A stretch of DNA of 9,470 nucleotides from an uncultured Selenomonadaceae bacterium (lineage in GTDB: Bacteria > Bacillota > Negativicutes > Selenomonadales > Selenomonadaceae): the NCBI GenBank assembly GCA_905236255.1, contig CAJOPK010000067.1, forward strand, positions 1-9,470. Direction: 5' to 3'. Positions 1 through 6,191 of this stretch are shown here, one piece after another; the stretch's first letter is position 1, and the number at the start of each line of letters is the position of its first letter. A model generated the notes under the pieces. It was given only the letters and a program-made list of their open reading frames with translations, was not told where the DNA came from and made no database searches. The translations under genes and the position numbers were made by a program.

Positions 1-165
1 AACTCCGGCATAACAGTCAAGATATTTTTTTCCTTCCGTGTCAAAAAGATATTGCATTTCGCCGCGCACAAATTCCGGCGGATTTGAGTAAAAATGCCCC
101 AGACACGGCATAATATATTCACGTTTTTTGTTGAGTACGCCCTGCGCACCGATAAAATTTTTCAT
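1..165 (-). CDS. Class III PLP-dependent aminotransferase, N-terminal part (partial)
   Basis: Only the first 55 codons lie in the window; the gene continues past position 1. The start ATG (complement of 163-165) has a strong Shine-Dalgarno GGGAGG about 7 nt upstream (complement of 171-180). The visible protein has the N-terminal signature of class III aminotransferases of the AGXT2 / acetylornithine / 4-aminobutyrate group: MPCLGHFYSNPPEFVRGE followed by a short strand motif YLFDTEGKKYLDCYAGV, the region that packs near the substrate entrance before the first glycine-rich segment. The PLP lysine and the rest of the active site are outside the window, so the substrate cannot be told. It is transcribed leftward and is separated from the genes upstream by an intrinsic terminator, so it probably has its own promoter in 166-250, although I could not find a convincing one there. 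The family assignment rests on a short N-terminus but the motif is characteristic. Confidence 0.75.
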   Translation of the reverse strand, partial: MKNFIGAQGVLNKKREYIMPCLGHFYSNPPEFVRGEMQYLFDTEGKKYLDCYAGV

Positions 166-252
166 TTCACGCCCTCCCGGATTTTAAAATTTTTCCGATT
201 TTTCGCCGTCATTACAAAAAAATCCTGCACGTCAAAAATTGACACGGACAAT

Positions 253-287
253 AAAAAAACTCCGCCCGATCCGGGAAGAGTTTTTTT
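253..287 (-). terminator. Intrinsic terminator after the 243-aa gene
   Basis: A perfect 10-bp outer stem (seven A's plus CTC pairing with GAG plus seven T's) encloses an inner CCCG/CGGG stem. On the minus strand the RNA would end in a run of seven U's. It lies about 60 nt past the stop codon of the leftward 243-aa gene and before the aminotransferase, so it should end that transcript. The A/T-flanked symmetry means it could also work on the other strand, but no plus-strand gene precedes it. Confidence 0.8.
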
Positions 288-345
288 ATTTCGTTCAAGA
301 AAAATTTTCAAGCGTCAATCGCCCGAAAAATTTCCCGGAAAAACT

Positions 346-1077
346 TTACTCGGTTTCACCGGCTGCAGCCGTCGCTCCGGCAAGTTCTTCCGCACGTTTG
401 TCAAAGCGGCTCATTACTTCATCGTAAGTCTTTGAAGTAATTTCCGGCATATCCTGCAAACCGGTCGCATTTGTCCAAGTCAAACCGGCATCTTTAAAGC
501 CCTGTTCGACGGCACCGCGCAGAAGTGAAAGTTTTTCGGGATCGTTGCCGGCAATCTTTGAAGCCATGTCAAAAATTCTTCCGGCAACCGCGTCAACCGA
601 CCATTCGCCGCCGTCCGCAACGGCTTTTTCGGCTTCTTCCGGAGTTGTTGCAACTTCAGGCAAAGCAAATTCGGAAGCGTCAATCTGCACGCCGTCGAAA
701 TTCAAAATGCCCACGCCGTCATCGAGCCAGCCCTGAAGTTTGTCGTTTTGATCCGTAAGTGCCTGAATCATCATGTTAAGCATCGTCTGCTGATTCATGG
801 CAATACTTTCTTCAAGGTATCTGACCTGATCGGCGGAAAGACCTTTTGTACTCTGCGAAGAATTTTCATCGGTTTCCTCGACCGCAGCTTGAGAAGTTTG
901 TTGAGTTTGCGCCGCCTCTTTGGCTTCATCGGAAATATCGACCGCGTAAGCACTGCCGACATTGACTTCTTTTGAAGTCTGTTCGGCGGTATCGGTCGAA
1001 GTTTTCGTCACGTTTTTGCTCTGCGCGGCATATTGCGCAACACCGGCGGAAACTCTTGAAGCAATACCTACGTCCAT
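346..1077 (-). CDS. Hypothetical protein with DUF5610-like C-terminal region
   Basis: This is a 243-aa acidic, soluble protein with no signal peptide or membrane segment. Residues 20-80 are low complexity (Thr/Ser/Gln/Glu rich) and contain VDISDEAKEAA (47-57), a short segment resembling the N-terminal motif of flagellar anti-sigma factor FlgM. Residues 81-112 form a probable amphipathic helix rich in Met and Gln. The C-terminal part (about 158-230) has WSVDAVAGRIFDMA, LLRGAVEQGF and ITSKTYDEVMSRFD, which resemble the DUF5610 domain; the function of that domain is not known to me. The start is placed at the ATG (complement of 1075-1077) because AGGAGG lies about 9 nt upstream; an in-frame TTG at 1126-1128 would add 17 residues and sits inside a hairpin, so it is less likely. 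The gene lies 85 nt behind the 156-aa gene in the same orientation. A flagellar or surface role is an inference only. Confidence 0.8.
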   Translation of the reverse strand: MDVGIASRVSAGVAQYAAQSKNVTKTSTDTAEQTSKEVNVGSAYAVDISDEAKEAAQTQQTSQAAVEETDENSSQSTKGLSADQVRYLEESIAMNQQTMLNMMIQALTDQNDKLQGWLDDGVGILNFDGVQIDASEFALPEVATTPEEAEKAVADGGEWSVDAVAGRIFDMASKIAGNDPEKLSLLRGAVEQGFKDAGLTWTNATGLQDMPEITSKTYDEVMSRFDKRAEELAGATAAAGETE

Positions 1078-1125
1078 GTGTAAGACCTCCTTTGAATTAA
1101 ATCGGAAAAAGATTTTTTTATAATC

Positions 1126-1147
1126 CAAGGGGGCGGGAGCCTCCTTG
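1126..1147 (-). other. Hairpin in the leader of the 243-aa gene
   Basis: The arms at 1126-1134 and 1139-1147 pair over 9 positions around a 4-nt loop. On the minus-strand RNA there is one A-C mismatch; on the plus strand the same position is a G-U pair. It lies between the two leftward genes, near the predicted start of a transcript from the extended -10 at 1157-1165. It is not followed directly by a U run, so it is not a classical terminator. A stabilising 5' hairpin or a processing site are possible roles. Confidence 0.35.
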
Positions 1148-1156
1148 TCCGTCGAA

Positions 1157-1165
1157 ATTATATCA
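1157..1165 (-). promoter_or_regulatory. Candidate extended -10 promoter for the 243-aa gene
   Basis: The minus strand reads TGATATAAT, that is TGn directly followed by a perfect TATAAT. The TGA of this element is also the stop codon of the 156-aa gene (1163-1165). No good -35 hexamer is present at 16-18 nt (GGCTTG at 17 nt), which an extended -10 can tolerate. If used, transcription would start near 1150 and give the 243-aa gene a separate transcript with a leader of about 73 nt. Confidence 0.35.
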
Positions 1166-1633
1166 CATTACGAGCATCGCAAGCCAATCCAAATTTTGGC
1201 GGGCTTCCAATTTCATCGAAACATTTCCGGAAGGATCGGGCGGCGCGGAATAATCCGGAATCGGAACATAATGCGGCTTAAATTTCACTTTATCCACAAC
1301 GTCCCCGTCTTGAACTCTGATAACCATAACGGATCCGTCGGCAAGAAATTTAGTCACTTTTTCAACCGCACCTTTTCCGGAGGAATCTCCGGCGGCGGCA
1401 TTTCCGGAAGTCTTTTGATTTTGCAATTCGCCGGTAATCTCTTCCTGCAATTCGCGAATTTCGTCAAGTTGTGATTGAATGTAATTCATTTCGCGCATTT
1501 CGTTTCTTGCGTTTGCCATTTTGGACGCAAGAATTTTCGCATATTCCGAAGTCGCCGAATTTTTTGAATCGGATTTATATTTTGTCGAAGTCGTCGAAGA
1601 ATTTTCGATCATACTCAAAAGCTCAACATTCAT
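1163..1633 (-). CDS. Hypothetical coiled-coil protein
   Basis: I do not recognise this 156-aa protein. It is predicted to be cytoplasmic: no signal peptide and no membrane helix. Residues 1-30 are Ser/Thr/Lys rich, residues 31-72 form a helix with heptad-like spacing (around MREMNYIQSQLDEIRELQEE), residues 73-92 are a flexible Gly/Ala/Ser linker, and residues 95-135 look like a small beta-rich segment (VTKFLADGSVMVIRVQDGD, then VPIPDYSAPPDPSG). The ATG at 1631-1633 is chosen because GAGAGGTG lies about 10 nt upstream; a TTG seven codons earlier overlaps that site. It is the first gene of a leftward pair with the DUF5610-like gene, and a sigma-28-like promoter candidate lies about 47 nt upstream. 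The pairing and promoter hint at a motility or surface-related role, but nothing in the protein proves it. Confidence 0.7.
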   Translation of the reverse strand: MNVELLSMIENSSTTSTKYKSDSKNSATSEYAKILASKMANARNEMREMNYIQSQLDEIRELQEEITGELQNQKTSGNAAAGDSSGKGAVEKVTKFLADGSVMVIRVQDGDVVDKVKFKPHYVPIPDYSAPPDPSGNVSMKLEARQNLDWLAMLVM

Positions 1634-1679
1634 TTCGGGAACACCTCTCTTCAAAAAAAAGAAAAACCTTCTGTGTCAT

Positions 1680-1707
1680 TTATCGTTTTTTTCCGGTCGA
1701 AACTTAA
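1680..1707 (-). promoter_or_regulatory. Candidate sigma-28 (flagellar) promoter for the 156-aa gene
   Basis: On the minus strand TAAG, 15 nt, then AACGATAA matches the flagellar sigma-28 consensus TAAA-N15-GCCGATAA at 3 of 4 and 6 of 8 positions with exact spacing, and the -35 continues as TTAAGTTT, like the longer TAAAGTTT form. The -10 ends 46 nt before the ATG of the 156-aa gene. The region is A/T rich, so a chance match is possible. No comparably good sigma-A promoter was found for this gene. Confidence 0.4.
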
Positions 1708-1770
1708 TAAAGAAAGACCGATTGACCGAAATTTTAAAAATTTTGCGGAACGGATATTTTTAAATAAATT

Positions 1771-1799
1771 TTGACAAGCCGGCTTAAAGCAAATAGAAT
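1771..1799 (+). promoter_or_regulatory. Sigma-A promoter for lpxL-galE
   Basis: A perfect -35 TTGACA (1771-1776), a 17-nt spacer and -10 TAGAAT (1794-1799, 5 of 6 matches) precede the acyltransferase gene. Transcription would start near 1806, just upstream of the ribosome binding site at 1820-1827, giving a very short leader. Confidence 0.85.
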
Positions 1800-1819
1800 A
1801 TAAAAAAAGTTTTTGCGGA

Positions 1820-1836
1820 AGAGGTGACCGGCAATC
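1820..1836 (+). promoter_or_regulatory. Strong ribosome binding site placed before an ATC codon
   Basis: AGAGGTGA (1820-1827), with seven contiguous bases complementary to the 16S rRNA tail, is followed after 6 nt by ATC (1834-1836), in frame with the acyltransferase. No ATG or GTG exists in frame between the preceding stop (TGA, 1825-1827) and conserved sequence. The only other canonical choice, TTG at 1858, is preceded by an A/T stretch with no Shine-Dalgarno. This site therefore favours a rare ATC start. Confidence 0.5.
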
Positions 1837-2772
1837 GAATATAAGTTTTTAAAATTTTTGAGCCGCCTTGCATGCGCCCTGCCTTGGGGATTGTGTATTT
1901 CAATCGGCGAAATTCTTGCCGCAATCGCATGGTTTTTTCTGCCGGGCAAAAGAAAAAAAATCGCCGTTGACAATATACGAATGTGTTTGGAAGTTTCGGA
2001 AGATGAGGCAAAGAGAACGGCAAAAGCAAGTACCTTGCAATTCGGTCAAATTTTGATGGAGGTTTTGTGTTTTCCGGAACTCAAAAAAACTATGGACAAA
2101 CACGTTAAAGTTGTCGGCTTGGAGCATTTGACAAATTACATAAATTCTCCCGACCGGGAAGGAAAAGGCGCGGTCATCATGACCTGTCACGCCGACAACT
2201 GGGAACTTATGGGCGGAGCTTTCGCTCAAAACGGGATCCCGCTTGTCGGTGTGGCAAAAAAGCAGAAATCGGAAGATGCGGACAAATTCGTAAACGAACA
2301 GCGGACTTTAATCGGTATGCACATTACATATCGGAGCGGTGTCAGAGAAATGTACAAAATGCTTGACGAAGGTCATTTTATCGGCTTGATAATGGATCAG
2401 GACGTGGGAAAAGTTGACGGGGTTGTCGTAAAATTTTTTGACCGGGCGACAAATTTTGTCACCGGCGCGGCATCAATGTCCCGCTTTCGGGAAGTTCCGA
2501 TTTTCCCGGCGTTCATGCACAGAAATCCGGACAAAACACACACGCTTGAAATTTTCCCGCCGCTCTGCGTTGAAAAGACTAAAGACAAGCGGGAAGATAT
2601 TCGGAACATGACCCAAAAACTTGCAACTTTGATTGAAAATCATGTACGAAAATATCCGGAAGAATGGTTTTGGTTGCATGATCGTTGGAAGTCGATGCGC
2701 GTGGAATTTTCGCCGGAAGAAGTCGAAAATTTTAATCGCGAATTAAATTGCAAACCGCTTGAAGTTTTTTGA
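1834..2772 (+). CDS. Lipid A biosynthesis acyltransferase (LpxL/HtrB family)
   Basis: This enzyme would transfer a secondary acyl chain from acyl-ACP onto the lipid A precursor at the inner face of the cytoplasmic membrane. The protein is 312 aa from the ATC, close to the usual family length of about 300. Residues 1-40 contain a hydrophobic N-terminal anchor followed by a basic GKRKK segment. The catalytic HX4E motif is seen as HADNWE (His119, Glu124), followed by the conserved GLIMDQD block (about 195-201) and the C-terminal HDRWK near residue 284, typical of LpxL/LpxM. From the canonical TTG at 1858 the protein would be 304 aa and lose part of the membrane anchor, which normally begins with a few residues before such an Leu-Ser-Arg-Leu segment. 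galE follows 16 nt downstream with its ribosome binding site touching this stop codon, so the two are likely translated together. The family is certain; which lipid A position it acylates is not known. Confidence 0.92.
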   Translation: MEYKFLKFLSRLACALPWGLCISIGEILAAIAWFFLPGKRKKIAVDNIRMCLEVSEDEAKRTAKASTLQFGQILMEVLCFPELKKTMDKHVKVVGLEHLTNYINSPDREGKGAVIMTCHADNWELMGGAFAQNGIPLVGVAKKQKSEDADKFVNEQRTLIGMHITYRSGVREMYKMLDEGHFIGLIMDQDVGKVDGVVVKFFDRATNFVTGAASMSRFREVPIFPAFMHRNPDKTHTLEIFPPLCVEKTKDKREDIRNMTQKLATLIENHVRKYPEEWFWLHDRWKSMRVEFSPEEVENFNRELNCKPLEVF

Positions 2773-2788
2773 AAGGAAAGTGATTCAA

Positions 2789-3784
2789 ATGTCAATTTTG
2801 GTCTGCGGAGGAGCCGGTTATATCGGCTCTCACACCTGTTACGGACTGATTGAACAAGGCGAAGATGTCGTAATTGTCGATAATTTGATGACCGGGCATC
2901 GCGGAGCAATAAATCCCGCAGCAAAATTTTACGAAGGCGACATTCGCGACGCGCAAATTTTGGACAAGATTTTTTCCGAGAACAAAATTGACGCGGTCAT
3001 TCATTTTGCGGCAAATTCCCTTGTCGGCGAAAGTGTGGAAAAACCCCTGAAATATTTTAACAACAATGTTTACGGTATGCAGATTTTGCTTGAGTCGATG
3101 GTCGGAAACAACGTCAACAAAATTGTTTTCAGTTCGACGGCGGCAACTTACGGCGAGCCGGAAAAAATTCCGATTGAAGAGAACGACAAAACCTTTCCCA
3201 CCAATCCTTACGGCGAATCAAAACTTATCATGGAAAGAATGATGAAATGGGTAAGCCGTGCAAACGGGATAAATTTTGTGAGCCTTCGTTATTTCAATGC
3301 GGCGGGTGCGATTGAAAGCGGGGAAATCGGCGAAGATCATTCGCCGGAAACTCATTTGATACCGTTGATTTTGCAGGTGCCGCTCGGCAAAAGAGATCAT
3401 ATTACGATTTTCGGCGAAGATTATCCCACGCCGGACGGAACCTGTTTGCGTGATTACATTCATGTCATCGATCTTGCCGACGCGCATATTCTTGCATTGA
3501 AATATTTGCGGGAAGGCGGCGAATCGAATATTTTCAATCTCGGAAACGGCAAGGGGTTTTCGGTCAAAGAAATGATTGCGGCGGCCGAAAAAGTCACCGG
3601 ACAAAAGATTAAAACCGAAATCGGAACGCGCAGAGCCGGCGATCCCGCACAACTTGTGGCATCAAGCGAAAAGGCATGCAAAATTTTGGGCTGGACTCCC
3701 CGCTTCGACAATGTCGAAAAGATTATCGAAACCGCCTGGACATGGCACAAAAATCATCCGGACGGCTATTCCGACAAAAAATAA
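2789..3784 (+). CDS. galE: UDP-glucose 4-epimerase
   Basis: GalE interconverts UDP-glucose and UDP-galactose using bound NAD+, supplying galactose units for LPS and polysaccharide. The 331-aa length is typical. The Rossmann motif GGAGYIGSH is at residues 7-15, with the NAD-ribose contact VDNLMTGH at 30-37. The extended SDR catalytic set is complete: FSSTAATYGEP (114-124) with Ser116/Thr117, and YGESK (Tyr141, Lys145). RYFNAAG (167-173) and the substrate-binding block DGTCLRDYIHVIDLA (216-230) are both conserved. The ATG at 2789 is chosen over an in-frame ATG at 2759 inside the upstream gene, because GAAAGGAAAG (2771-2780) lies at the right distance and residue 1 is then just before the first beta strand. 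The gene follows the lipid A acyltransferase by 16 nt and shares its promoter. No terminator was found after it. Confidence 0.95.
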   Translation: MSILVCGGAGYIGSHTCYGLIEQGEDVVIVDNLMTGHRGAINPAAKFYEGDIRDAQILDKIFSENKIDAVIHFAANSLVGESVEKPLKYFNNNVYGMQILLESMVGNNVNKIVFSSTAATYGEPEKIPIEENDKTFPTNPYGESKLIMERMMKWVSRANGINFVSLRYFNAAGAIESGEIGEDHSPETHLIPLILQVPLGKRDHITIFGEDYPTPDGTCLRDYIHVIDLADAHILALKYLREGGESNIFNLGNGKGFSVKEMIAAAEKVTGQKIKTEIGTRRAGDPAQLVASSEKACKILGWTPRFDNVEKIIETAWTWHKNHPDGYSDKK

Positions 3785-3809
3785 TTTCCGGTCGGCACAA
3801 AAAATTTTT

Positions 3810-3837
3810 TTGATACATCAAGGCATTATGTTATAAT
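3810..3837 (+). promoter_or_regulatory. Sigma-A extended -10 promoter before the PHP gene
   Basis: TTGATA (3810-3815), a 16-nt spacer and a perfect TATAAT (3832-3837) preceded by TGn (3829-3831) make a strong extended -10 promoter. Transcription would start near 3844, just before the GGAGGAG ribosome binding site (3850-3856). The PHP and acyl-CoA ligase genes are thus likely a separate unit from lpxL-galE. Confidence 0.8.
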
Positions 3838-3862
3838 TTGCGGCGAAACGGAGGAGCAGAAA

Positions 3863-4594
3863 ATGAAAGACCTTTTGGATGTACACACGCACACAATAGC
3901 CAGCGGTCATGCTTACGGCACGATTCGCGACAATGCAAACGCCGCAAAAGCCGCCGGGCTTGAACTTTTGGGGATTGCGGATCATGCGCCGCATATGCCC
4001 GGCACTTGTCACAATTTTAACTTCTTGAATTTTAAGATTATTCCCCGCGACGGCTACGGAATAAAACTTATCATGGGTGCCGAACTCAACATTATCGATT
4101 ATTCCGGCAGCACCGATTTGCCCGGACAAATTTTGAAAAAACTTGATTATGCCGTTGCAAGTCTGCACGATCCCTGCATAGATCCGGGAAGTGTGGAGGA
4201 GAATACCGCCGCATTTATCGGAGTGATGAGAAATCCGCACGTCGTAATTTTGGGGCATCCGGACAATCCGAATTTCCCGGTCGATTTTGACAGAGTGGCG
4301 GCGGCGGCAAAGGAAAATCGCGTTCTGCTTGAAGTAAACAATCATTCTTATGTCTCAAAAGGTCACAGAGCCGGCTCGCGCGAGTGTGCAAAAGTTATGC
4401 TTGCCGCCTGCAAAAAATACGGCACGGCGGTCATAATGAGCAGCGACGCGCATACGGAATTTGATGTGGGCAATCATAAAAATTCAATCGAAGTAATCAA
4501 AGAAAACAATTTCCCGGAAGAGCTTGTAATAAATTCGGATCCCGCGCATTTTTTGGAAATTGTGAAGTACAGAAAATCTCTTGCGCCCAAGTGA
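3863..4594 (+). CDS. PHP-domain phosphoesterase, YcdX-like
   Basis: This 243-aa protein matches the length and layout of the YcdX family of PHP metal-dependent phosphoesterases, which bind a trinuclear metal centre in a distorted TIM barrel. The metal-binding motifs appear in order: DVHTHT (residues 6-11), ADHAPHMPG (around 39-47), GAELNI with the bridging Glu (around 72), SLHDP (around 104), GHPDNP (around 132), EVNNHS and finally SSDAHTEFDVGN near residue 200. All expected His/Asp/Glu ligands look intact, so it should be active as a phosphatase; the natural substrate of the family is not settled. The start ATG has GGAGGAG 6 nt upstream. The gene has its own strong promoter and is followed after 37 nt by the acyl-CoA ligase without an intervening terminator, so the two are probably cotranscribed. 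Confidence 0.88.
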   Translation: MKDLLDVHTHTIASGHAYGTIRDNANAAKAAGLELLGIADHAPHMPGTCHNFNFLNFKIIPRDGYGIKLIMGAELNIIDYSGSTDLPGQILKKLDYAVASLHDPCIDPGSVEENTAAFIGVMRNPHVVILGHPDNPNFPVDFDRVAAAAKENRVLLEVNNHSYVSKGHRAGSRECAKVMLAACKKYGTAVIMSSDAHTEFDVGNHKNSIEVIKENNFPEELVINSDPAHFLEIVKYRKSLAPK

Positions 4595-4631
4595 TTTGTA
4601 AAATTTTAACCGAAGGAAAGGAAGATCAAAA

Positions 4632-6110
4632 TTGTTGGTTCATGACATTATAAAACGCGGGAAAGGTTCCGACCTTGCAATGGTCGATGCCGATCGCCGC
4701 ATAACTTACTCTCAAATGGCGGAAGGTGTAAAAAAATATCGCAACCGCCTGCATTCTCTCGGAATAGGAAAAGGCGACCGGGTTGCAATTTTTGCCAGAA
4801 ACAGTGCGGAATTTGTTTACACTTATTTCGGTGCAACCTCTCTCGGTGCAATTTGCGTGCCGATAAATTTTCAGCTCAGTTTGCGCGAAACGGCTTTTAT
4901 TTTGAAAGATGCCGGCGCAAAGATTTTGCTGTCTTATACGCCTCTTGATTTGGGCGAATATTTTTCCGGCGATGAAGTCAATCCGCCGCAATACGATATT
5001 GAGAAATTTGGCGAAAAAGATTTTGAAGTCGATGCGCCGGAACTTCCGGCAGATTTTGCCGATACAAACCCCTGCGTAATAATTTACACTTCCGGCACCA
5101 CCGGCAATCCGAAAGGCGCGGTTCTTTCTCACAAAAATCTCGTCCGCAACTGCGCGCAAATTGAATTTTTGGAGTGCAGTCCGGACAAAAAAGTTATTTG
5201 CGTTTTGCCGATGTATCATTGTTTCGGCTGGACTTGCGTCGTCCTCTATTCTTTCTGGTGCGGCGCGTCAATTTTCGTCGTCCGTAATTTCACCTTGAAG
5301 GAAACCGTCGATATGATTCGCGACGAAGGATTGACCGATTTGTACGTCGTTCCTTCAATTTGCCGGCTCATTACAAAACATGCCGAATCTCAAGATTTGA
5401 AAACCGTTCGACTTGTACTTTGCGGCGGTACGACTTTGCCGCAGCAGATTATTGACGAATTTACCGAAAAATTCGGCGTTGTAATTTCCGACGGCTACGG
5501 ACTTTCGGAAGCGTCGCCGGTTGTTTCGATGGCGCGTCCGGGTACCGGAATTTCTTCAATGAAGGCGATTTACGAAATTGAAGTTAAGACTGTTGACGAT
5601 AAAGGAACCGAAACTCCGGTCGGTGAGCCGGGTGAACTTTGGGTTCGCGGCGACAACGTCATGCTCGGATATTGGAACAATCCGACGGCAACTGCCGAAG
5701 CGATCGATTCCGATTGCTGGCTGCATACCGGCGACGTTGCGACGATTGATTCGGAAGGCTATGTAAAAATCGTCAACAGAATCAAAGATATGATTATCAG
5801 CATGGGCGAAAACATTTACCCGCAGGAAGTCGAAGAAGTCATTTATAAATTTGACGGAATTAAGGAAACGGCGGTCGTCGGTATTCCGGACAAATTGCGC
5901 GGGCAGACCGGCGCGTGTTTTTATGTTCGTTCGGAAGGTGCGGAGATTGACATTCGCGCTTTGAAGAAATTCCTGCAGAAAAATCTTGCCCTTTACAAAG
6001 TCCCCCGTGAATTTCATGAACTCAAGGAATTGCCGCGCACTTCAACCGGCAAAATTTCCAAAAAGCAGATTTTGGAAGATTGGGCAAACAAAAAACTTGT
6101 CGAAATTTAA
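4632..6110 (+). CDS. AMP-forming acyl-CoA ligase (probable long-chain fatty acid-CoA ligase)
   Basis: This ANL-superfamily enzyme activates a carboxylic acid with ATP to the acyl-adenylate and transfers it to CoA. The 492-aa length and overall order fit FadD/LcfB-type fatty acyl-CoA synthetases. The P-loop YTSGTTGNPKG is at 152-162, motif A5 GYGLSEASP at 288-296, LGYWNNP at 345-351, the HTGD motif A7 at 365-368, the hinge NRIKDMIISMGENIYP at 382-397, and the catalytic lysine in PRTSTGK (Lys474). No membrane segment is seen. The start is TTG (4632), with AAAGGAAG about 8 nt upstream; a second TTG follows immediately and cannot be excluded. No ATG is available near this site. Acyl chain preference cannot be read from sequence, and short or branched acids or an acyl-ACP synthetase role are alternatives. 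It follows the PHP gene by 37 nt. Confidence 0.88.
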   Translation: MLVHDIIKRGKGSDLAMVDADRRITYSQMAEGVKKYRNRLHSLGIGKGDRVAIFARNSAEFVYTYFGATSLGAICVPINFQLSLRETAFILKDAGAKILLSYTPLDLGEYFSGDEVNPPQYDIEKFGEKDFEVDAPELPADFADTNPCVIIYTSGTTGNPKGAVLSHKNLVRNCAQIEFLECSPDKKVICVLPMYHCFGWTCVVLYSFWCGASIFVVRNFTLKETVDMIRDEGLTDLYVVPSICRLITKHAESQDLKTVRLVLCGGTTLPQQIIDEFTEKFGVVISDGYGLSEASPVVSMARPGTGISSMKAIYEIEVKTVDDKGTETPVGEPGELWVRGDNVMLGYWNNPTATAEAIDSDCWLHTGDVATIDSEGYVKIVNRIKDMIISMGENIYPQEVEEVIYKFDGIKETAVVGIPDKLRGQTGACFYVRSEGAEIDIRALKKFLQKNLALYKVPREFHELKELPRTSTGKISKKQILEDWANKKLVEI

Positions 6111-6191
6111 TCCGTTTGTAATTTTTCGCTAATTTGTTTTGAAGATTTCGGGAGTATAACCGGGTTGTTTAAAACAAAGGAGGAACTCACC

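Noticed and set aside
191..230. Possible promoter for the aminotransferase (TTGACG ... TAATGA on the minus strand)
   Set aside because: The spacer is only 15 nt and the -10 is poor; not strong enough to list as a feature.
94..435. Plus-strand open frame of 113 codons
   Set aside because: It crosses the aminotransferase start and its ribosome site, the terminator at 253-287 and the end of the 243-aa gene, has low-complexity Phe/Lys-rich content and no ribosome binding site.
3785..3812. Possible terminator after galE (A-run followed by T-run)
   Set aside because: The symmetry is only A's and T's, with no GC stem, so it would not be a stable intrinsic terminator. The T-run merges into the -35 of the next promoter.
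4626..5219. Minus-strand open frame of 197 codons
   Set aside because: It is wholly antisense to the acyl-CoA ligase, whose motifs are intact. It has no recognisable motif and looks like a by-product of that gene's codon pattern.
5556..6017. Minus-strand open frame of 153 codons
   Set aside because: Antisense to the C-terminal domain of the acyl-CoA ligase; no supporting motif or ribosome binding site.
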